From: Novosphingobium sp.
Lineage (GTDB): Bacteria; Pseudomonadota; Alphaproteobacteria; Sphingomonadales; Sphingomonadaceae
DNA: 64,000 nt
Assembly (NCBI GenBank): GCA_016719755.1
Contig: JADJYM010000012.1
Coordinates: forward strand, 501,001-565,000
Direction of reading: 5' to 3'
Below the pieces are notes generated by a model. The model searched no databases. It saw nothing but the letters and a program-made list of their open reading frames with translations, and was not told the DNA's origin. This document shows positions 16,417 through 29,355 of this stretch, one piece after another. Position 1 is the stretch's first letter, and every line of letters begins with the position of its first letter. A program made the position numbers and the translations under genes.

Positions 16417-17160
16417 ATGATGGACCCGCTGTTCGATTTCACCGGCAAGGTGGTGCTGGTCACCGGCGGCAGCCGCGGCCTTGGCTATCAGATGGTCAAG
16501 GCCTTTGCAGAGCGCGGCGCGGATGTGATCATCGCCAGCCGCAAGCTGGAAAACTGCGAAAAGGTGGCCGATGAATGCCGCGCGCTGGAGCGCAAGGCGA
16601 TGGCCTTTGCCATGCACGCCGGACGCTGGGCGGATTGCGATGCGCTGCTGGAAGCAGCCTGGGCCGAATTCGGGCGGATCGACGTGCTGATCAACAATGC
16701 CGGGATGTCACCCGCCTGTCCCAGTCACGAAATACCGGAAACCCTGTTCGATTCGGTGCTCAACCTCAACTTCAAGGGGCCCTTCCGCCTTGCCAGCCAG
16801 ACAGCCCACCGGATGAGCCAAGGCCAGGGCGGCTGCATCATCAATATCAGTTCCTCGGGATCGCTGATGGCCCTGCCGATGGTCGTGCCCTATGGCGCAG
16901 CCAAGGCGGCGCTCAACGCGATGACCGTGTCGCTGGCGAAGGAATATGGTCCCAAGGTGCGGGTCAACACGCTCTGCCCCGGCCCGTTCCTGACCGACAT
17001 TTCCGAGGCCTGGGATCCCGACAAGCGCGAGCACCAGCCGGTCGCGCTCGGCCGTCCCGGCTATCCGGCGGAGATCGTCACCGGTGCGCTGATGCTGGCC
17101 AGCCCCGCCTCGTCCTATACCACCGGCGCGCTGCTGCAGGTCGACGGCGGGCCACGCTGA
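16417..17160 (+). CDS. SDR-family oxidoreductase
   Basis: 247 aa from ATG 16417, which follows GAGGAGAG; the frame is open further upstream but runs through the repeat. It has TGGSRGLG (about residues 14-21), NNAGMS, the catalytic YGAAK, and a C-terminal GALLQVDGGPR. It is a classical SDR, likely oxidising a 3-hydroxyacyl-CoA or an alcohol in the pathway. The stop and the next start share an A (TGATG). Confidence 0.87.
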   Translation: MMDPLFDFTGKVVLVTGGSRGLGYQMVKAFAERGADVIIASRKLENCEKVADECRALERKAMAFAMHAGRWADCDALLEAAWAEFGRIDVLINNAGMSPACPSHEIPETLFDSVLNLNFKGPFRLASQTAHRMSQGQGGCIINISSSGSLMALPMVVPYGAAKAALNAMTVSLAKEYGPKVRVNTLCPGPFLTDISEAWDPDKREHQPVALGRPGYPAEIVTGALMLASPASSYTTGALLQVDGGPR

Positions 17161-18137
17161 TGCCGCGCGGCGTGATTGCCGATGCCTTCGGTCCACCCGA
17201 AACCTACGCCTTGCGCGACCTGCCAGAACGCGCGCTCGCCCCGAACGAGGTCCGCGTGGAGATCAAGGCGGCGGGGATCAGCTATGTCGACGTGCTGACC
17301 GCCGCCGGGCAGTATCAGGTCAAGCCGCCGCTGCCCTTCGTTCCAGGTAGCGAGGCGGCAGGCGTGGTCGGCGAAGTCGGCAGCGCGGTAACCGCCTTCG
17401 CCCCCGGCGACCGGGTGGTCGCAAGCGGCTGGGGCGGGATGTTTGCGGAGGAAACCGTAATGCACCAGCGCGCCCTTCGGCACATTCCGGATGGCATGGA
17501 CCTCGCCCAGGCGGCGGTGTTTCCAGTGAGCTACGCCACGGCCTGGCACGCGCTGGTTGATCGCGGGCAGGTGCGCGCGGGCGAGGCGGTACTGGTGCTC
17601 GGCGCGGGCGGAGCAACCGGCTATGCGGCGGTCCAGGTGGCGAAGCATCTCGGCGCGCGGGTGATCGGCTCGGCCTCGAGCGAGGCCAAGCGCGCACTGG
17701 CTCTGGCGGGCGGCGCGGATGCAGCGGTAGAGGCGCGCGCCGAGGATTGGCGCGAACAGGTCAAGGCGGCAAACGGCGGCAAGCCGGTCAATGTGGTGTT
17801 CGATCCGGTCGGCGGCGAGGCCACCGATCCCGCGTTCCGCTGCCTCGGCTGGGGCGGACGACATCTGGTGATCGGCTTTCCCGGCGGGATCGCCGCGCTG
17901 CGCACCAACCTGCCGCTGCTGAAAGGGGCATCGCTGGTCGGCGTGGACATCCGCCAGTTCGGGGAGATCGAGCCGGACAAGGCCAATGCCAACCGCGAGG
18001 AAACGTTCCGGCTGGCGGCAACGGGCGTACTCAAACCCGCGATTGCGCGGACCTACCGCCTCGAAGACTTCGCGGCGGCGATGGCCGATGCGGCATCGGG
18101 GCAGAGCGCGGGGCGGATCGTGCTGACGATGGGGTGA
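17160..18137 (+). CDS. quinone oxidoreductase-like MDR-family NADPH oxidoreductase
   Basis: 325 aa medium-chain dehydrogenase/reductase without zinc-ligand motifs. The N-terminal GroES-like domain has GISYVDVLTAAGQY and VPGSEAAGVVGEVG; the Rossmann domain has LVLGAGGATGYAAVQVAKHLGARVIG; RIVLTMG ends the protein. Relatives reduce quinones or enoyl groups with NADPH. It is last in the rightward operon, overlapping the SDR by 1 nt. IS debris begins about 70 bp downstream, so the island has been cut or bordered there. Confidence 0.87.
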   Translation: MPRGVIADAFGPPETYALRDLPERALAPNEVRVEIKAAGISYVDVLTAAGQYQVKPPLPFVPGSEAAGVVGEVGSAVTAFAPGDRVVASGWGGMFAEETVMHQRALRHIPDGMDLAQAAVFPVSYATAWHALVDRGQVRAGEAVLVLGAGGATGYAAVQVAKHLGARVIGSASSEAKRALALAGGADAAVEARAEDWREQVKAANGGKPVNVVFDPVGGEATDPAFRCLGWGGRHLVIGFPGGIAALRTNLPLLKGASLVGVDIRQFGEIEPDKANANREETFRLAATGVLKPAIARTYRLEDFAAAMADAASGQSAGRIVLTMG

Positions 18138-18209
18138 GGACGAGAGGAGGTGTCAGTCTGATGCGAAACGCTCTCTGTTGGTCAGACGCCCCCTACCCCG
18201 CGCTGCACC

Positions 18210-18596
18210 TCAGGCCATGAGGTTTTGCCACTCGGCCAAGGCGGCCGAGCGGCGAAGCTTGTAGGCCTGGCGGTCGACGAGATGGCGTTCCTGGTTGAAG
18301 TGGTTATGCAGCGATGCGTGCACGGAGGCGAACTTCTGTAGCGACTTCATTTGCCGGAACCGCTGCATCGCCCGCTCTCCTCGTCGAAAGGGTAGATGGG
18401 AGTTTTCGACGCGGTTGTTTGCATGGCGGCCCATTTCACGGCGGTACTCGTTGCCGAGCTCGCGCATCGCGGTGGGGTAGGGTCTCAGTCCGTCGGTAAC
18501 GATCACCTCGGCTTTGCCATGGCGCTTCAGCGCCTTGCGCATGAGCCGCAAGGCCGCTGCTTTATCGCGCGTTTTGGTGACGTAGGATTCAAGCAC
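18210..18596 (-). pseudogene. IS6-family transposase, C-terminal fragment
   Basis: 128 residues correspond to the C-terminal half of an IS6/IS26-type DDE transposase: LESYVTKTRDKAAALRLMRK, then VIVTDGLRPYPTAM (second catalytic Asp) and NRVENSHLPFRRGERAM (catalytic Glu). The N-terminal helix-turn-helix and first Asp are missing because the frame abuts the IS3 end at 18597. I could not find the missing N-terminal part on the far side of the IS3 (22185 onward), so more than a simple insertion occurred. Confidence 0.8.
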
Positions 18597-19004
18597 TGAA
18601 TAGCCCCTAGTTTTCTAGACGCCTTCCGCTTTCAAAATCTGCCGCCGTTCGAACTCGACGGGTGACAGCATCCCGTTCCTGACGTGCTTGCGCACCGGGT
18701 TGTAGAACATCTCGATGTAATCGAACACGTCCTGCCGGGCTTCCTCGCGTGTTTTATAGGTCCGGCGCCGGATGCGTTCGCGCTTGAGCGAGGAGAAGAA
18801 GCTCTCGGCCACGGCATTGTCATGACAGTTGCCGCGTCGGCTCATTGAGTGCTCAAGATTGTGAGCCCGGTCTGGCGCAGCTAAGTCGAACTTGTAGACC
18901 GGCGTGCAAAAGGGACCCCGTTAGCGGGGTGATCGGCGTCTAAAAGGGACCCCTCATTCTGATGGTGTAGCGAGCTGTCTGGTTTTCCAGGTGGCGAGAT
19001 CGGG

Positions 19005-20598
<1,594 letters not shown>

Positions 20599-20612
<14 letters not shown>

Positions 20613-21327
20613 GATGATCGAGGCGATGCGCTCGCTCGGCCTCAAGGGCATGGCAGGGGCCTTCGACGAGGCGGTCACCACCGGGCTGCAGCGCAAGCGC
20701 ACGACCCATGAGATCCTGGCCGACCTGCTGCGCGCCGAAGCCGCGCATCGTCATGCCGCCTCGATCCGCTATCGCATGACCGCGGCCAAGCTGCCGGTAA
20801 TCAAGGACATCGACGCCTTCGTGTTCGAGGGGACCCCGATCAACGAAGGGCTGGTGCGCTCCCTTCACGCAGGTTCGTTCGTACCTGGTCGCCGGAACAT
20901 CGTGCTCATCGGCGGGACCGGGACGGGCAAGACCCATCTGGCCACCGCGATCACCGCCGGCGTCGTGCGTGCTGGCGCTCGCGGACGCTACTTCAACACG
21001 GTCGATCTCGTCACTCGGCTCGAAGAAGAAGCTCGCATCGGCAAGGCTGGCGCCATCGCAGCCCAGCTCGGCAGGCTCGATCTCGTGGTGCTCGATGAAC
21101 TGGGCTATCTACCGTTCGCCCGCTCAGGCGGCCAGCTGCTGTTCCATCTGATCAGCAAGCTCTACGAGCAGACCTCGGTCATCATCACCACCAACCTGGC
21201 CTTCGGCGAATGGCCCACCGTGTTCGGCGACCCCAAAATGACCACTGCGCTGCTCGACCGCATCACCCACCATTGCGATATCGTCGAGACAGGCAACGAC
21301 AGCTGGCGCTTCAAAAACCGCAGCTGA
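20599..21327 (+). CDS. istB: IS21-family helper ATPase IstB
   Basis: 242 aa AAA+ ATPase that assists IstA in target capture. Walker A is GGTGTGKTH (about 104-112), Walker B is [10 protein letters not shown] (about 155-164), and the sensor segment is [13 protein letters not shown]. The start overlaps the istA stop by 14 nt. It appears intact and differs from the second copy by only scattered substitutions. Confidence 0.95.
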
Positions 21328-21828
21328 CCCAATCAGAAAAACGGCCCTCGCGCTGCTGCCGCCTCCGGTCGGGCTACGCCCTCCCTACGCCGCCAGCAGC
21401 GCGAAACACGCGCCCAGCATCAACCAATCCCCGCAACTGCAAGGGGGTCCCTTTTGCACGCCGATAGGGGGTCCCGATTGAACGCCGATTGACAGTCGAA
21501 CTGGCGATCCAGAGTATTGTCGACCGCCAGGGACGGCTTGCCGCCATAGCTACCTGGCCGGCGCTTGTAACCGACCTGCGCCCTGATCCCCGCCAGCCTG
21601 GTTAGCCGGGCAACGCGGTTCGGACTGCAGGTCTCGCCATGATCCAGCAGGTCATCGTGCAGCTTGCGGTAGCCATAGACCTTGCCACTGTCGTTCCAGG
21701 CCTGCCGCAGCAACTCGGTCTGCCGCGCATCTTCCCAAGCCCGCTGACTCAGCGGGCTCTTCTGCCACGCATAGAAACCGCTTGGCTGGATGCGCAGGCA
21801 CCGACACATCGACCGCACCCGGAACTGG

Positions 21829-22125
21829 TCACGATGCTGCGCAACAAACGCGTATCTCACTTTGCATCCATGGCGAAATACGCGGTGGCTTTTTTAGGAT
21901 GTCACGCTCCTCGGTCACCCGGGCCAGCTCGCGCTTCAACTGCCGGATCTCGGCATCCTTGTTGGCATCGCCGGATACCACCTTCGCGAACCGTCGCTTC
22001 CATGCATACAGCGAGTGCGGGCTGACCCCGTGCCGCTGAGAAACCTCCGCTACCGGATAACCACGCTCGATGATCTGGGCCACCGCATCACGCTTGAACT
22101 CATCACTGAAATTGGGCTTCCCCAT
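21829..22125 (-). CDS. IS3-family transposase orfA (HTH_Tnp_1)
   Basis: 98 residues, starting KPNFSDEFKRDAVAQIIERG with a helix-turn-helix (VAEVSQRHGVSPHSLYAWKRR) and a leucine-zipper-like coiled coil ending EERDILKK. The slippery sequence AAAAAAG (21889-21895, minus strand) precedes the orfB region, as expected for programmed -1 frameshifting that yields the OrfAB fusion. With orfB broken downstream only this product can be made. Confidence 0.82.
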   Translation of the reverse strand: MGKPNFSDEFKRDAVAQIIERGYPVAEVSQRHGVSPHSLYAWKRRFAKVVSGDANKDAEIRQLKRELARVTEERDILKKPPRISPWMQSEIRVCCAAS

Positions 22126-22184
22126 CGTCGCCTCCTGTCCTCAAAATTAGGATAGAAGGCGTCCAGAAATCTAGGGGCTATTCA

Positions 22185-22845
22185 GTGCGCCCTCGTCGTT
22201 TTCCAAGATCGTCAGCGAAGGCAGCAGGGGGTACCGCGAAGCGCGCAGGCCTTCAGCGCTGGTTGGAATCCAAGGCTGTTCAGGTTGCCTCTCTACCAGT
22301 GCACGGAAACGGCAGTGGGGGATGGCTGACTTCTATTGCCGTCAGGGTCGACAAGCGAAATTACCGAACCATCTATTTCCCACTTGGCGCTCAGAATTCC
22401 TCTCCTCTTATCAAGTTAACTCAGATCCTGAGACCTAATCAGCAGTTCTCAGTGCACGTCATCTTGTTGCGCATGAGGGCTCGGTAAGCAATGCCTCGGC
22501 TCTGTTTCAACAGGCCAAGGTTGGCATGCCTTGGGGCAGCTTGACGTTGAGTCCGCACAGGGCCTCACGCGTAGCATGCAATCGAGTTCGATGCGGGAGG
22601 AATCTACAGACCCTACCGGAGTCCAACGGCCCAATTGCCACCTAATAAAACCCTTTTAATTCAGTTGAATATACTCATCTACCAAATCCAGCGCAGTCGA
22701 GAGCTTGGGAGAATATCGGGCCGAAGAGAGCAAAAACGGGTCGTATCCATCGCGAGGCGGTGGAGAGGCTTTTACCTATAACCCTTGAAACCCACGGGAT
22801 TTTTAGCGCCGAACCCAAGGAATAGGATGATTCCAATGGGTTAAA
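22185..22845. other. AT-richer region between IS3 and tRNA-Ser, no confident gene
   Basis: An open frame (22185-22487, plus strand) starts at the IS border and ends LLRMRAR; it contains GWLTSIAVRVDKRNYRTIYF but I do not recognise it. It could be the tail of a gene truncated by the IS3. From 22490 to 22845 I see no plausible coding frame. Composition is visibly lower in GC than the housekeeping DNA to the right, which suggests remnant foreign DNA adjacent to the tRNA 3' end. Confidence 0.4.
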
Positions 22846-22936
22846 TGGCGGAGCGGGAGGGATTCGAACCCTCGATACGCTTTTGACGTATACTCACTTT
22901 CCAGGCGAGCGCCTTCGACCACTCGGCCACCGCTCC
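22846..22936 (-). tRNA. tRNA-Ser (anticodon GGA)
   Basis: Read on the minus strand: acceptor GGAGCGG pairs with CCGCTCC. The anticodon arm has CTCGC/GTGAG around loop CTGGAAA (anticodon GGA). A long variable arm (about TATACGTCAAAAGCGTAT) marks a class II serine tRNA. The T-arm GGGTTCGAATCCC and an encoded CCA end at 22846. Length is 91 nt. Its 3' end faces the IS-rich region to the left, the usual orientation for integration of genomic islands. Confidence 0.95.
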
Positions 22937-23010
22937 GCGTGCACTGGAAGGGGCGCCCTAGCGTGGGTGCGGGGGTTTCGCAAGGGCGGCGGCTCTGGCA
23001 GGGTAGGGCA

Positions 23011-23415
23011 ATGGATCGTTCCTTTGGCCTTGCCCCTTCCGCCGCCGAGATCGAGGCGCTGGCGCGCGCTGCGCTGGAGCGGTTGCCGGAGGCGTTTCGC
23101 GTGCACCTGGACGGGGTGCTGCTGCTGGTCGAAGACTTCGCCGATCCGGAAACGCTGGCCGACATGGGGATCGAGGACCCTTTCGAGCTGACCGGGCTCT
23201 ATGAAGGAGTGCCGGTGGGGGAGAAGCATTCCGCTCCGTCCGGGACCATGCCCGACCGGATCCGGCTGTTCCGTTCGCCCATCCTGGATGAGTGGATCGC
23301 GCGGGGGGACGAAAGCCTTGAACATCTGGTCGCCCACGTTGTGATCCACGAGGTCGGGCATCACTTCGGCCTCAGCGATGCCGACATCGAGGCGCTGGAG
23401 GACGCGGCGGACTGA
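23011..23415 (+). CDS. zincin-like metallopeptidase family protein (DUF1025)
   Basis: 134 aa from ATG 23011. The C-terminal HVVIHEVGHHFGLSD carries HExxH plus the downstream elements typical of the small zincin_1 (PF06262-like) family; the N-terminal half has VLLLVEDFADPE. These small proteins have a minimal metalloprotease fold with unknown substrates. The gene ends about 40 bp before the PPIase gene and follows the tRNA gene on the opposite strand. Confidence 0.85.
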   Translation: MDRSFGLAPSAAEIEALARAALERLPEAFRVHLDGVLLLVEDFADPETLADMGIEDPFELTGLYEGVPVGEKHSAPSGTMPDRIRLFRSPILDEWIARGDESLEHLVAHVVIHEVGHHFGLSDADIEALEDAAD

Positions 23416-23455
23416 TGGCCTTCCCGCCTGTCCCCCGCTCTGGCAGGATAGCGCG

Positions 23456-24499
23456 ATGATCAAGCTGCCGCTCGCCGCCCTCCTCCCTGCCCTGCTCGCC
23501 GCTGCGCCGCTTGGCGCGCAGGACAAACCGCCAGCGCTGGCGCCTTCGGAAATCGTCGCCGCCGCACCCAGGGCGGACTGGAAGGCAATCGCGGCTTCCG
23601 ACCTGCTGGTGATGGACCTTGCCCCCGACGCGAAGGGCAAGCCGCGCCGCGCGGTGATCCAGCTGATGCCGCCGCCGTTCTCGCAAGGGTGGATCGGCAA
23701 CATCCGCAAGCTCGCGGCAGCACGCTGGTGGGACGGACTTTCGATCAACCGGGTGCAGGACAATTATGTCGTGCAGTGGGGCGATGCCGAGGGGGAGGAC
23801 CCGAAGAAGGCTAAGGCTCTGCCGGCCCGGTTGGCGGTGCTTGCGGAAAGCGATTACCTGACCACGGCCCACGCCGCGCCGTTCGGCGGCCCCTCCAAGA
23901 CCGTTCCGCCGTTCACCAATTCGAGTTTCACCGACATCTACGTCAATCAAGATGGCCCGGACCTGCTGCAGAGAGGTGGCTGGTCAGGCTTTTCGATGGG
24001 CTGGCCGGTTGCTGTGCTTTCAGTCAACCCGCGCAAGGGGAAGGAGGACAGTTACACCGATGTAACCGGACGCACTGTCGGATTGATGTGGCCCGTCCAC
24101 TGCTACGGCATGGTCGGCGTCGGACGGAACCTCTCCCCCGACACCGGCTCTGGCGCCGAACTCTACACCGTGATTGGCCATGCCCCGCGCCATCTGGATC
24201 GCAACATCGCGCTGGTCGGGCGGGTGATCGAGGGGATCGAGCATTTGTCCAGCCTGCCGCGCGGCACCGGGTCGCTGGGGTTCTACGAGACGCCGGAGGA
24301 GCGCACGGCGATCCTTTCGGTGCGGATGGGGAGCGAGGTAGCAGGCCTTCCCGCCTACGAATACCTCTCCACCGAGAGCCAGAGCTTCGCCGCCTATGCC
24401 GATGCGCGGGCCAACCGGCGCGATGCCTTTTTTATCCGGCCCGCTGGCGGCGCGGACGTGTGCAACATTCCGGTGCCGGTGCGGCGGGTGAAGGGGTGA
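23456..24499 (+). CDS. secreted/periplasmic cyclophilin-type peptidyl-prolyl isomerase
   Basis: 347 aa from ATG 23456. A signal peptide is clear: [22 protein letters not shown] with cleavage after GAQ or GA. The mature part has a divergent cyclophilin layout: [47 protein letters not shown] corresponds to the first half, and [33 protein letters not shown] to the second. It should assist folding of periplasmic proteins. The GTG of the next gene overlaps the stop (GTGA). Confidence 0.82.
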   Translation: MIKLPLAALLPALLAAAPLGAQDKPPALAPSEIVAAAPRADWKAIAASDLLVMDLAPDAKGKPRRAVIQLMPPPFSQGWIGNIRKLAAARWWDGLSINRVQDNYVVQWGDAEGEDPKKAKALPARLAVLAESDYLTTAHAAPFGGPSKTVPPFTNSSFTDIYVNQDGPDLLQRGGWSGFSMGWPVAVLSVNPRKGKEDSYTDVTGRTVGLMWPVHCYGMVGVGRNLSPDTGSGAELYTVIGHAPRHLDRNIALVGRVIEGIEHLSSLPRGTGSLGFYETPEERTAILSVRMGSEVAGLPAYEYLSTESQSFAAYADARANRRDAFFIRPAGGADVCNIPVPVRRVKG

Positions 24500-24807
24500 G
24501 CGAAACCCTGACCCACACCGGGACCCTGTGGCGCTGGACTGGCGGCACCAATGGCACATGGCATTTCCTGAGCATCGACGGCGCGGCGGGCGAGGCGTTG
24601 TCGGCCACGGCGCTGATGCGGCGGATGGAGCGGACCATCGGCGGGTTCGGATCGCTGAAAGTGCGCGCCGCGATCGGGGAGAGCCGGTTCGCCACTTCGG
24701 TATTTCCGTCGAAGAGCCAGGGCTGGATGCTGCCGGTCAAGGCCAGCGTGCGCCGCGCCGAGGATCTGGCCGAGGGCGACGGGGTGACCGTGACGCTGGA
24801 ATTCTGA
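24496..24807 (+). CDS. DUF1905 domain-containing protein
   Basis: 103 aa from GTG 24496, overlapping the PPIase stop. WRWTGGTNGTWHFLSIDG near the start and KVRAAIGESRFATSVFPSKSQGWMLPVKASVRRAEDLAEGDGVTV are characteristic of the small DUF1905 beta-barrel family. Function unknown; coupling to the PPIase is probably incidental to dense packing. Confidence 0.8.
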   Translation: MSETLTHTGTLWRWTGGTNGTWHFLSIDGAAGEALSATALMRRMERTIGGFGSLKVRAAIGESRFATSVFPSKSQGWMLPVKASVRRAEDLAEGDGVTVTLEF

Positions 24808-24945
24808 ACGGTTCAAGGAGCGCGCCCGGCGCGGCGTGTCTCGACTGCGCTCGACACGAACGGGGAAGGCAGGGGATTTTGTCGCAGATCGGGGGCGAGT
24901 AGGAAAACGGTTTCCCGCCGCGCAGCGCCGGAGAGCGGCATCCCG

Positions 24946-27036
<2,091 letters not shown>

Positions 27037-27043
27037 TTGGGGC

Positions 27044-27541
27044 CTATGTGGGCGCAAGGCCGGGGGCAGGGCAAGGGGCTGCACACTCTTCCCGCGATTT
27101 TGTGTCGTGACCTTCCAGGGCTTGCCGGGCGCGCGCCTCGGCCCGGTCGATCCGTACGAGCATGGCAAGAAGCGCGATATTATCAGCCCTTTGCACCGCG
27201 CCCAGCACCTGCCCGCGCCGCACCACGGGCCGCCACAGACCGTTGTCGACCCTGTATCGCAGGTCCGGCAGTGTGACCTTTGCGCCGCTTGGGCAAAACC
27301 CCAGCACCGCGTCCCAGGCGGCGGCAAAGCTGGCCGCGTCGGCGCGGCGGCGCAGGCGATAGGCCGTTTCGCGCGCCATCCCGACCGCGCGCGCCGCCGC
27401 GCTGACCGAGCGGGTCACGGCAAGGTGGCCAAGGAATTCCGCCTGGCGCAGCGGTGTCCAGCCATCGGCGCGGGCGCGCAGGGGGACGGGATGGAAGGCG
27501 GGCACGCGGCGGGCGGGACGGGGCACAAGATAGGTCTTCAT
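27044..27541 (-). CDS. small helix-turn-helix protein of unknown function
   Basis: 165 aa, arginine-rich. Residues about 28-70 (TPLRQAEFLGHLAVTRSVSAAARAVGMARETAYRLRRR) form a LysR-like helix-turn-helix of a type often seen as a short orphan protein in sphingomonads. No effector domain is recognisable; the C-terminal part is basic and disordered-looking. It ends 8 bp upstream of the spoT ATG on the same strand, so it may be co-transcribed with spoT. Role unknown. Confidence 0.7.
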   Translation of the reverse strand: MKTYLVPRPARRVPAFHPVPLRARADGWTPLRQAEFLGHLAVTRSVSAAARAVGMARETAYRLRRRADAASFAAAWDAVLGFCPSGAKVTLPDLRYRVDNGLWRPVVRRGQVLGAVQRADNIALLAMLVRIDRAEARARQALEGHDTKSREECAAPCPAPGLAPT

Positions 27542-27678
27542 CCCGCAGGATAAGCCACACTTGCGCGAAGTAGGAAAGCGGAGAGGCTTTGCCGCAACAG
27601 GCCCTGCCCCGGCCTCTCCTGCGGGCGGGAGGGGAGAATGCCTTGGCCTTCACGGGTATACGAAAAGCGCCCCCCCGT

Positions 27679-28536
27679 TCAGCTCCAGGCGGCTTCGGGC
27701 GGCAGGCTCATCAGGATCGCGTCGATATTGCCGCCGGTCTTGAGGCCGAACAGCGTGCCCCGGTCATAGACCAGGTTGAATTCGGCATAGCGCCCGCGCC
27801 ATTCCAGCTGCTGGCGCTTTTCCGCCTCGTTCCACGCCATGCCCATGCGGCGACGGACAATCTTCGGGAACGCGGCAAGGAAAGCTTCGCCGACATCGCG
27901 GGTGAAGGCGAAGTTCGCTTCCCACCGGGCCGCGTCGGCGCATTCGAGGTGGTCATAGAAAATCCCCCCCACGCCGCGCGCGACGCCGCGGTGGGGGATG
28001 AAGAAGTAGTCGTCGGCCCAGGCCTTGAAGCGCGGGTAATATTCCGGATCGTGCGCGTCGCAGGCGGCCCGGTAGGCGGCGTGGAATTCGGCCGTGTCCT
28101 CATCATAGGGGATCGGCGGGTTGAGATCGCCGCCGCCGCCGAACCACGCCAGCCGTGTGGTCAGGAAGCGGGTGTTCATGTGCACGGCGGGAACGTGCGG
28201 GTTGGCCATGTGCGCGACCAGGCTGATCCCGGTGGCGGTGAAGCCGGGACTGTCCTCGCTCGCGCCGTTGATCGACCCTGCGAAACCCGGGGCAAAGCGG
28301 CCGTGGACGGTGGAGACGTTGACCCCCACCTTCTCGAACACCTTGCCCTTCATCAGCCCGCGCGTGCCGCCGCCGGGGTTCGGGTTCCCCTCTTCCTCGC
28401 GCTGCCATGCCAGATAATCGAAACGGGCATCGCTGCCGGCCTCGGCCTCGATGCTCTCGAACTCGGCGCAGATCCGGTCGCGCAGGGTTTCGAACCACTG
28501 CCGGGCGCGGTCGGTATAGGGGGTCCAGTCGGTCAT
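27679..28536 (-). CDS. hemF: oxygen-dependent coproporphyrinogen III oxidase
   Basis: 285 aa from ATG 28536. Signature segments: GGGTRGLMKGKVFEKVGVNVS, VHMNTRFLTTRLAWFGGGGDLNP (active site), HRGVARGVGGIFYD, and AEFNLVYDRGTLFGLKTGGN. It converts coproporphyrinogen III to protoporphyrinogen IX with O2 in haem synthesis, in the cytoplasm as a dimer. It is a single-gene unit divergent from pdeM (44 bp between starts). Confidence 0.95.
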   Translation of the reverse strand: MTDWTPYTDRARQWFETLRDRICAEFESIEAEAGSDARFDYLAWQREEEGNPNPGGGTRGLMKGKVFEKVGVNVSTVHGRFAPGFAGSINGASEDSPGFTATGISLVAHMANPHVPAVHMNTRFLTTRLAWFGGGGDLNPPIPYDEDTAEFHAAYRAACDAHDPEYYPRFKAWADDYFFIPHRGVARGVGGIFYDHLECADAARWEANFAFTRDVGEAFLAAFPKIVRRRMGMAWNEAEKRQQLEWRGRYAEFNLVYDRGTLFGLKTGGNIDAILMSLPPEAAWS

Positions 28537-28580
28537 GTCCGGCCCTTGCCAAGCCAGAGCCGATCCGGCAAGGAAAAGCC

Positions 28581-29258
28581 ATGGTTCCCTTTTCGTTCGC
28601 TGGTGAGGAGTTTGCGCTGACGGGGGCTCACGCGCTCTACTGGCCGCGCGAGCGCGCCCTGCTGGTGGCCGATCTGCACCTTGAAAAGGCCAGCTTCTTC
28701 GCGCGGTTCGGGCAGATGCTGCCCCCCTATGACAGCCGCGAGACGCTGGAGCGGGTGGCGCTGGCGATCCGCGAAACGGGCGCGCGGCGGGTGTTCTGCC
28801 TGGGCGACAATTTCCACGATGCGGGCGGCGCGGAGCGGCTGGAAACCCATGCCGCCGGGATGCTCGCCGCGCTGACCCGCGCGACCGACTGGGTCTGGGT
28901 GGCGGGCAACCATGACAAGGGCGCGGTGCGCGAAGGCACGCTGGTCGATGAACTGTCCATCGCGGGGCTGCTGCTGCGGCACGAGGCACGGGCGGGGGAG
29001 ACCCGCCCCGAACTGTCGGGCCACTGGCACCCGCGCCTGAAGATCACCGCGCGCGGCCGCCGGATCGTGCGCCCCTGCTGGGTGGCGAGCGAGCGCAAGC
29101 TGATCCTCCCCGCCTTCGGCGCGCTGACCGGCGGTATGGACGCCGCCGACCCGGCAATCATCGGTGTGATGCAACCCGCGCGCGCCGTGGACGCGGTGCT
29201 GGGGGTGCAGGGCAGGCTGGTGCGGTTGCCGCTGTGGCGAGAGTCCATTTCCGCCTGA
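28581..29258 (+). CDS. pdeM: ligase-associated DNA damage response endonuclease PdeM (metallophosphoesterase)
   Basis: 225 aa. Calcineurin-like motifs in order: LVADLHLEK, FCLGDNFHD, VAGNHDK, SGHWHPR. This is the short PdeM family, usually encoded with LigD-like ligases, Lhr-type helicases and exonucleases in DNA repair sets; those partners are not in this window. Start ATG 28581 follows AAGGAAA. The stop lies inside a copy of the dispersed repeat TCCGCCTGACGGCGGTGCGG. Confidence 0.87.
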   Translation: MVPFSFAGEEFALTGAHALYWPRERALLVADLHLEKASFFARFGQMLPPYDSRETLERVALAIRETGARRVFCLGDNFHDAGGAERLETHAAGMLAALTRATDWVWVAGNHDKGAVREGTLVDELSIAGLLLRHEARAGETRPELSGHWHPRLKITARGRRIVRPCWVASERKLILPAFGALTGGMDAADPAIIGVMQPARAVDAVLGVQGRLVRLPLWRESISA

Positions 29259-29270
29259 CGGCGGTGCGGA
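29249..29270 (+). repeat. dispersed repeat core 1, copy at pdeM end
   Basis: TCCGCCTGACGGCGGTGCGG with its own GCCTGACGGC inverted symmetry, overlapping the pdeM stop codon. The same core occurs at 31948-31965, 35674-35693, 35706-35725 and, inverted, at 39003-39020. Here it stands alone, without the hairpin and second core seen at the other sites. Confidence 0.7.
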
Positions 29271-29355
29271 CAGCCGGATAACAAACTTCCTTCCCCCGGG
29301 CCGCGATTCGCTTTAAGAGCGCGCGCGTAGAGCAATCGCTACAGGAGAACACAAC

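Noticed and set aside
22449-22634. Small open frames left of tRNA-Ser
   Set aside because: Short, without ribosome sites or recognisable motifs; composition suggests remnant DNA.
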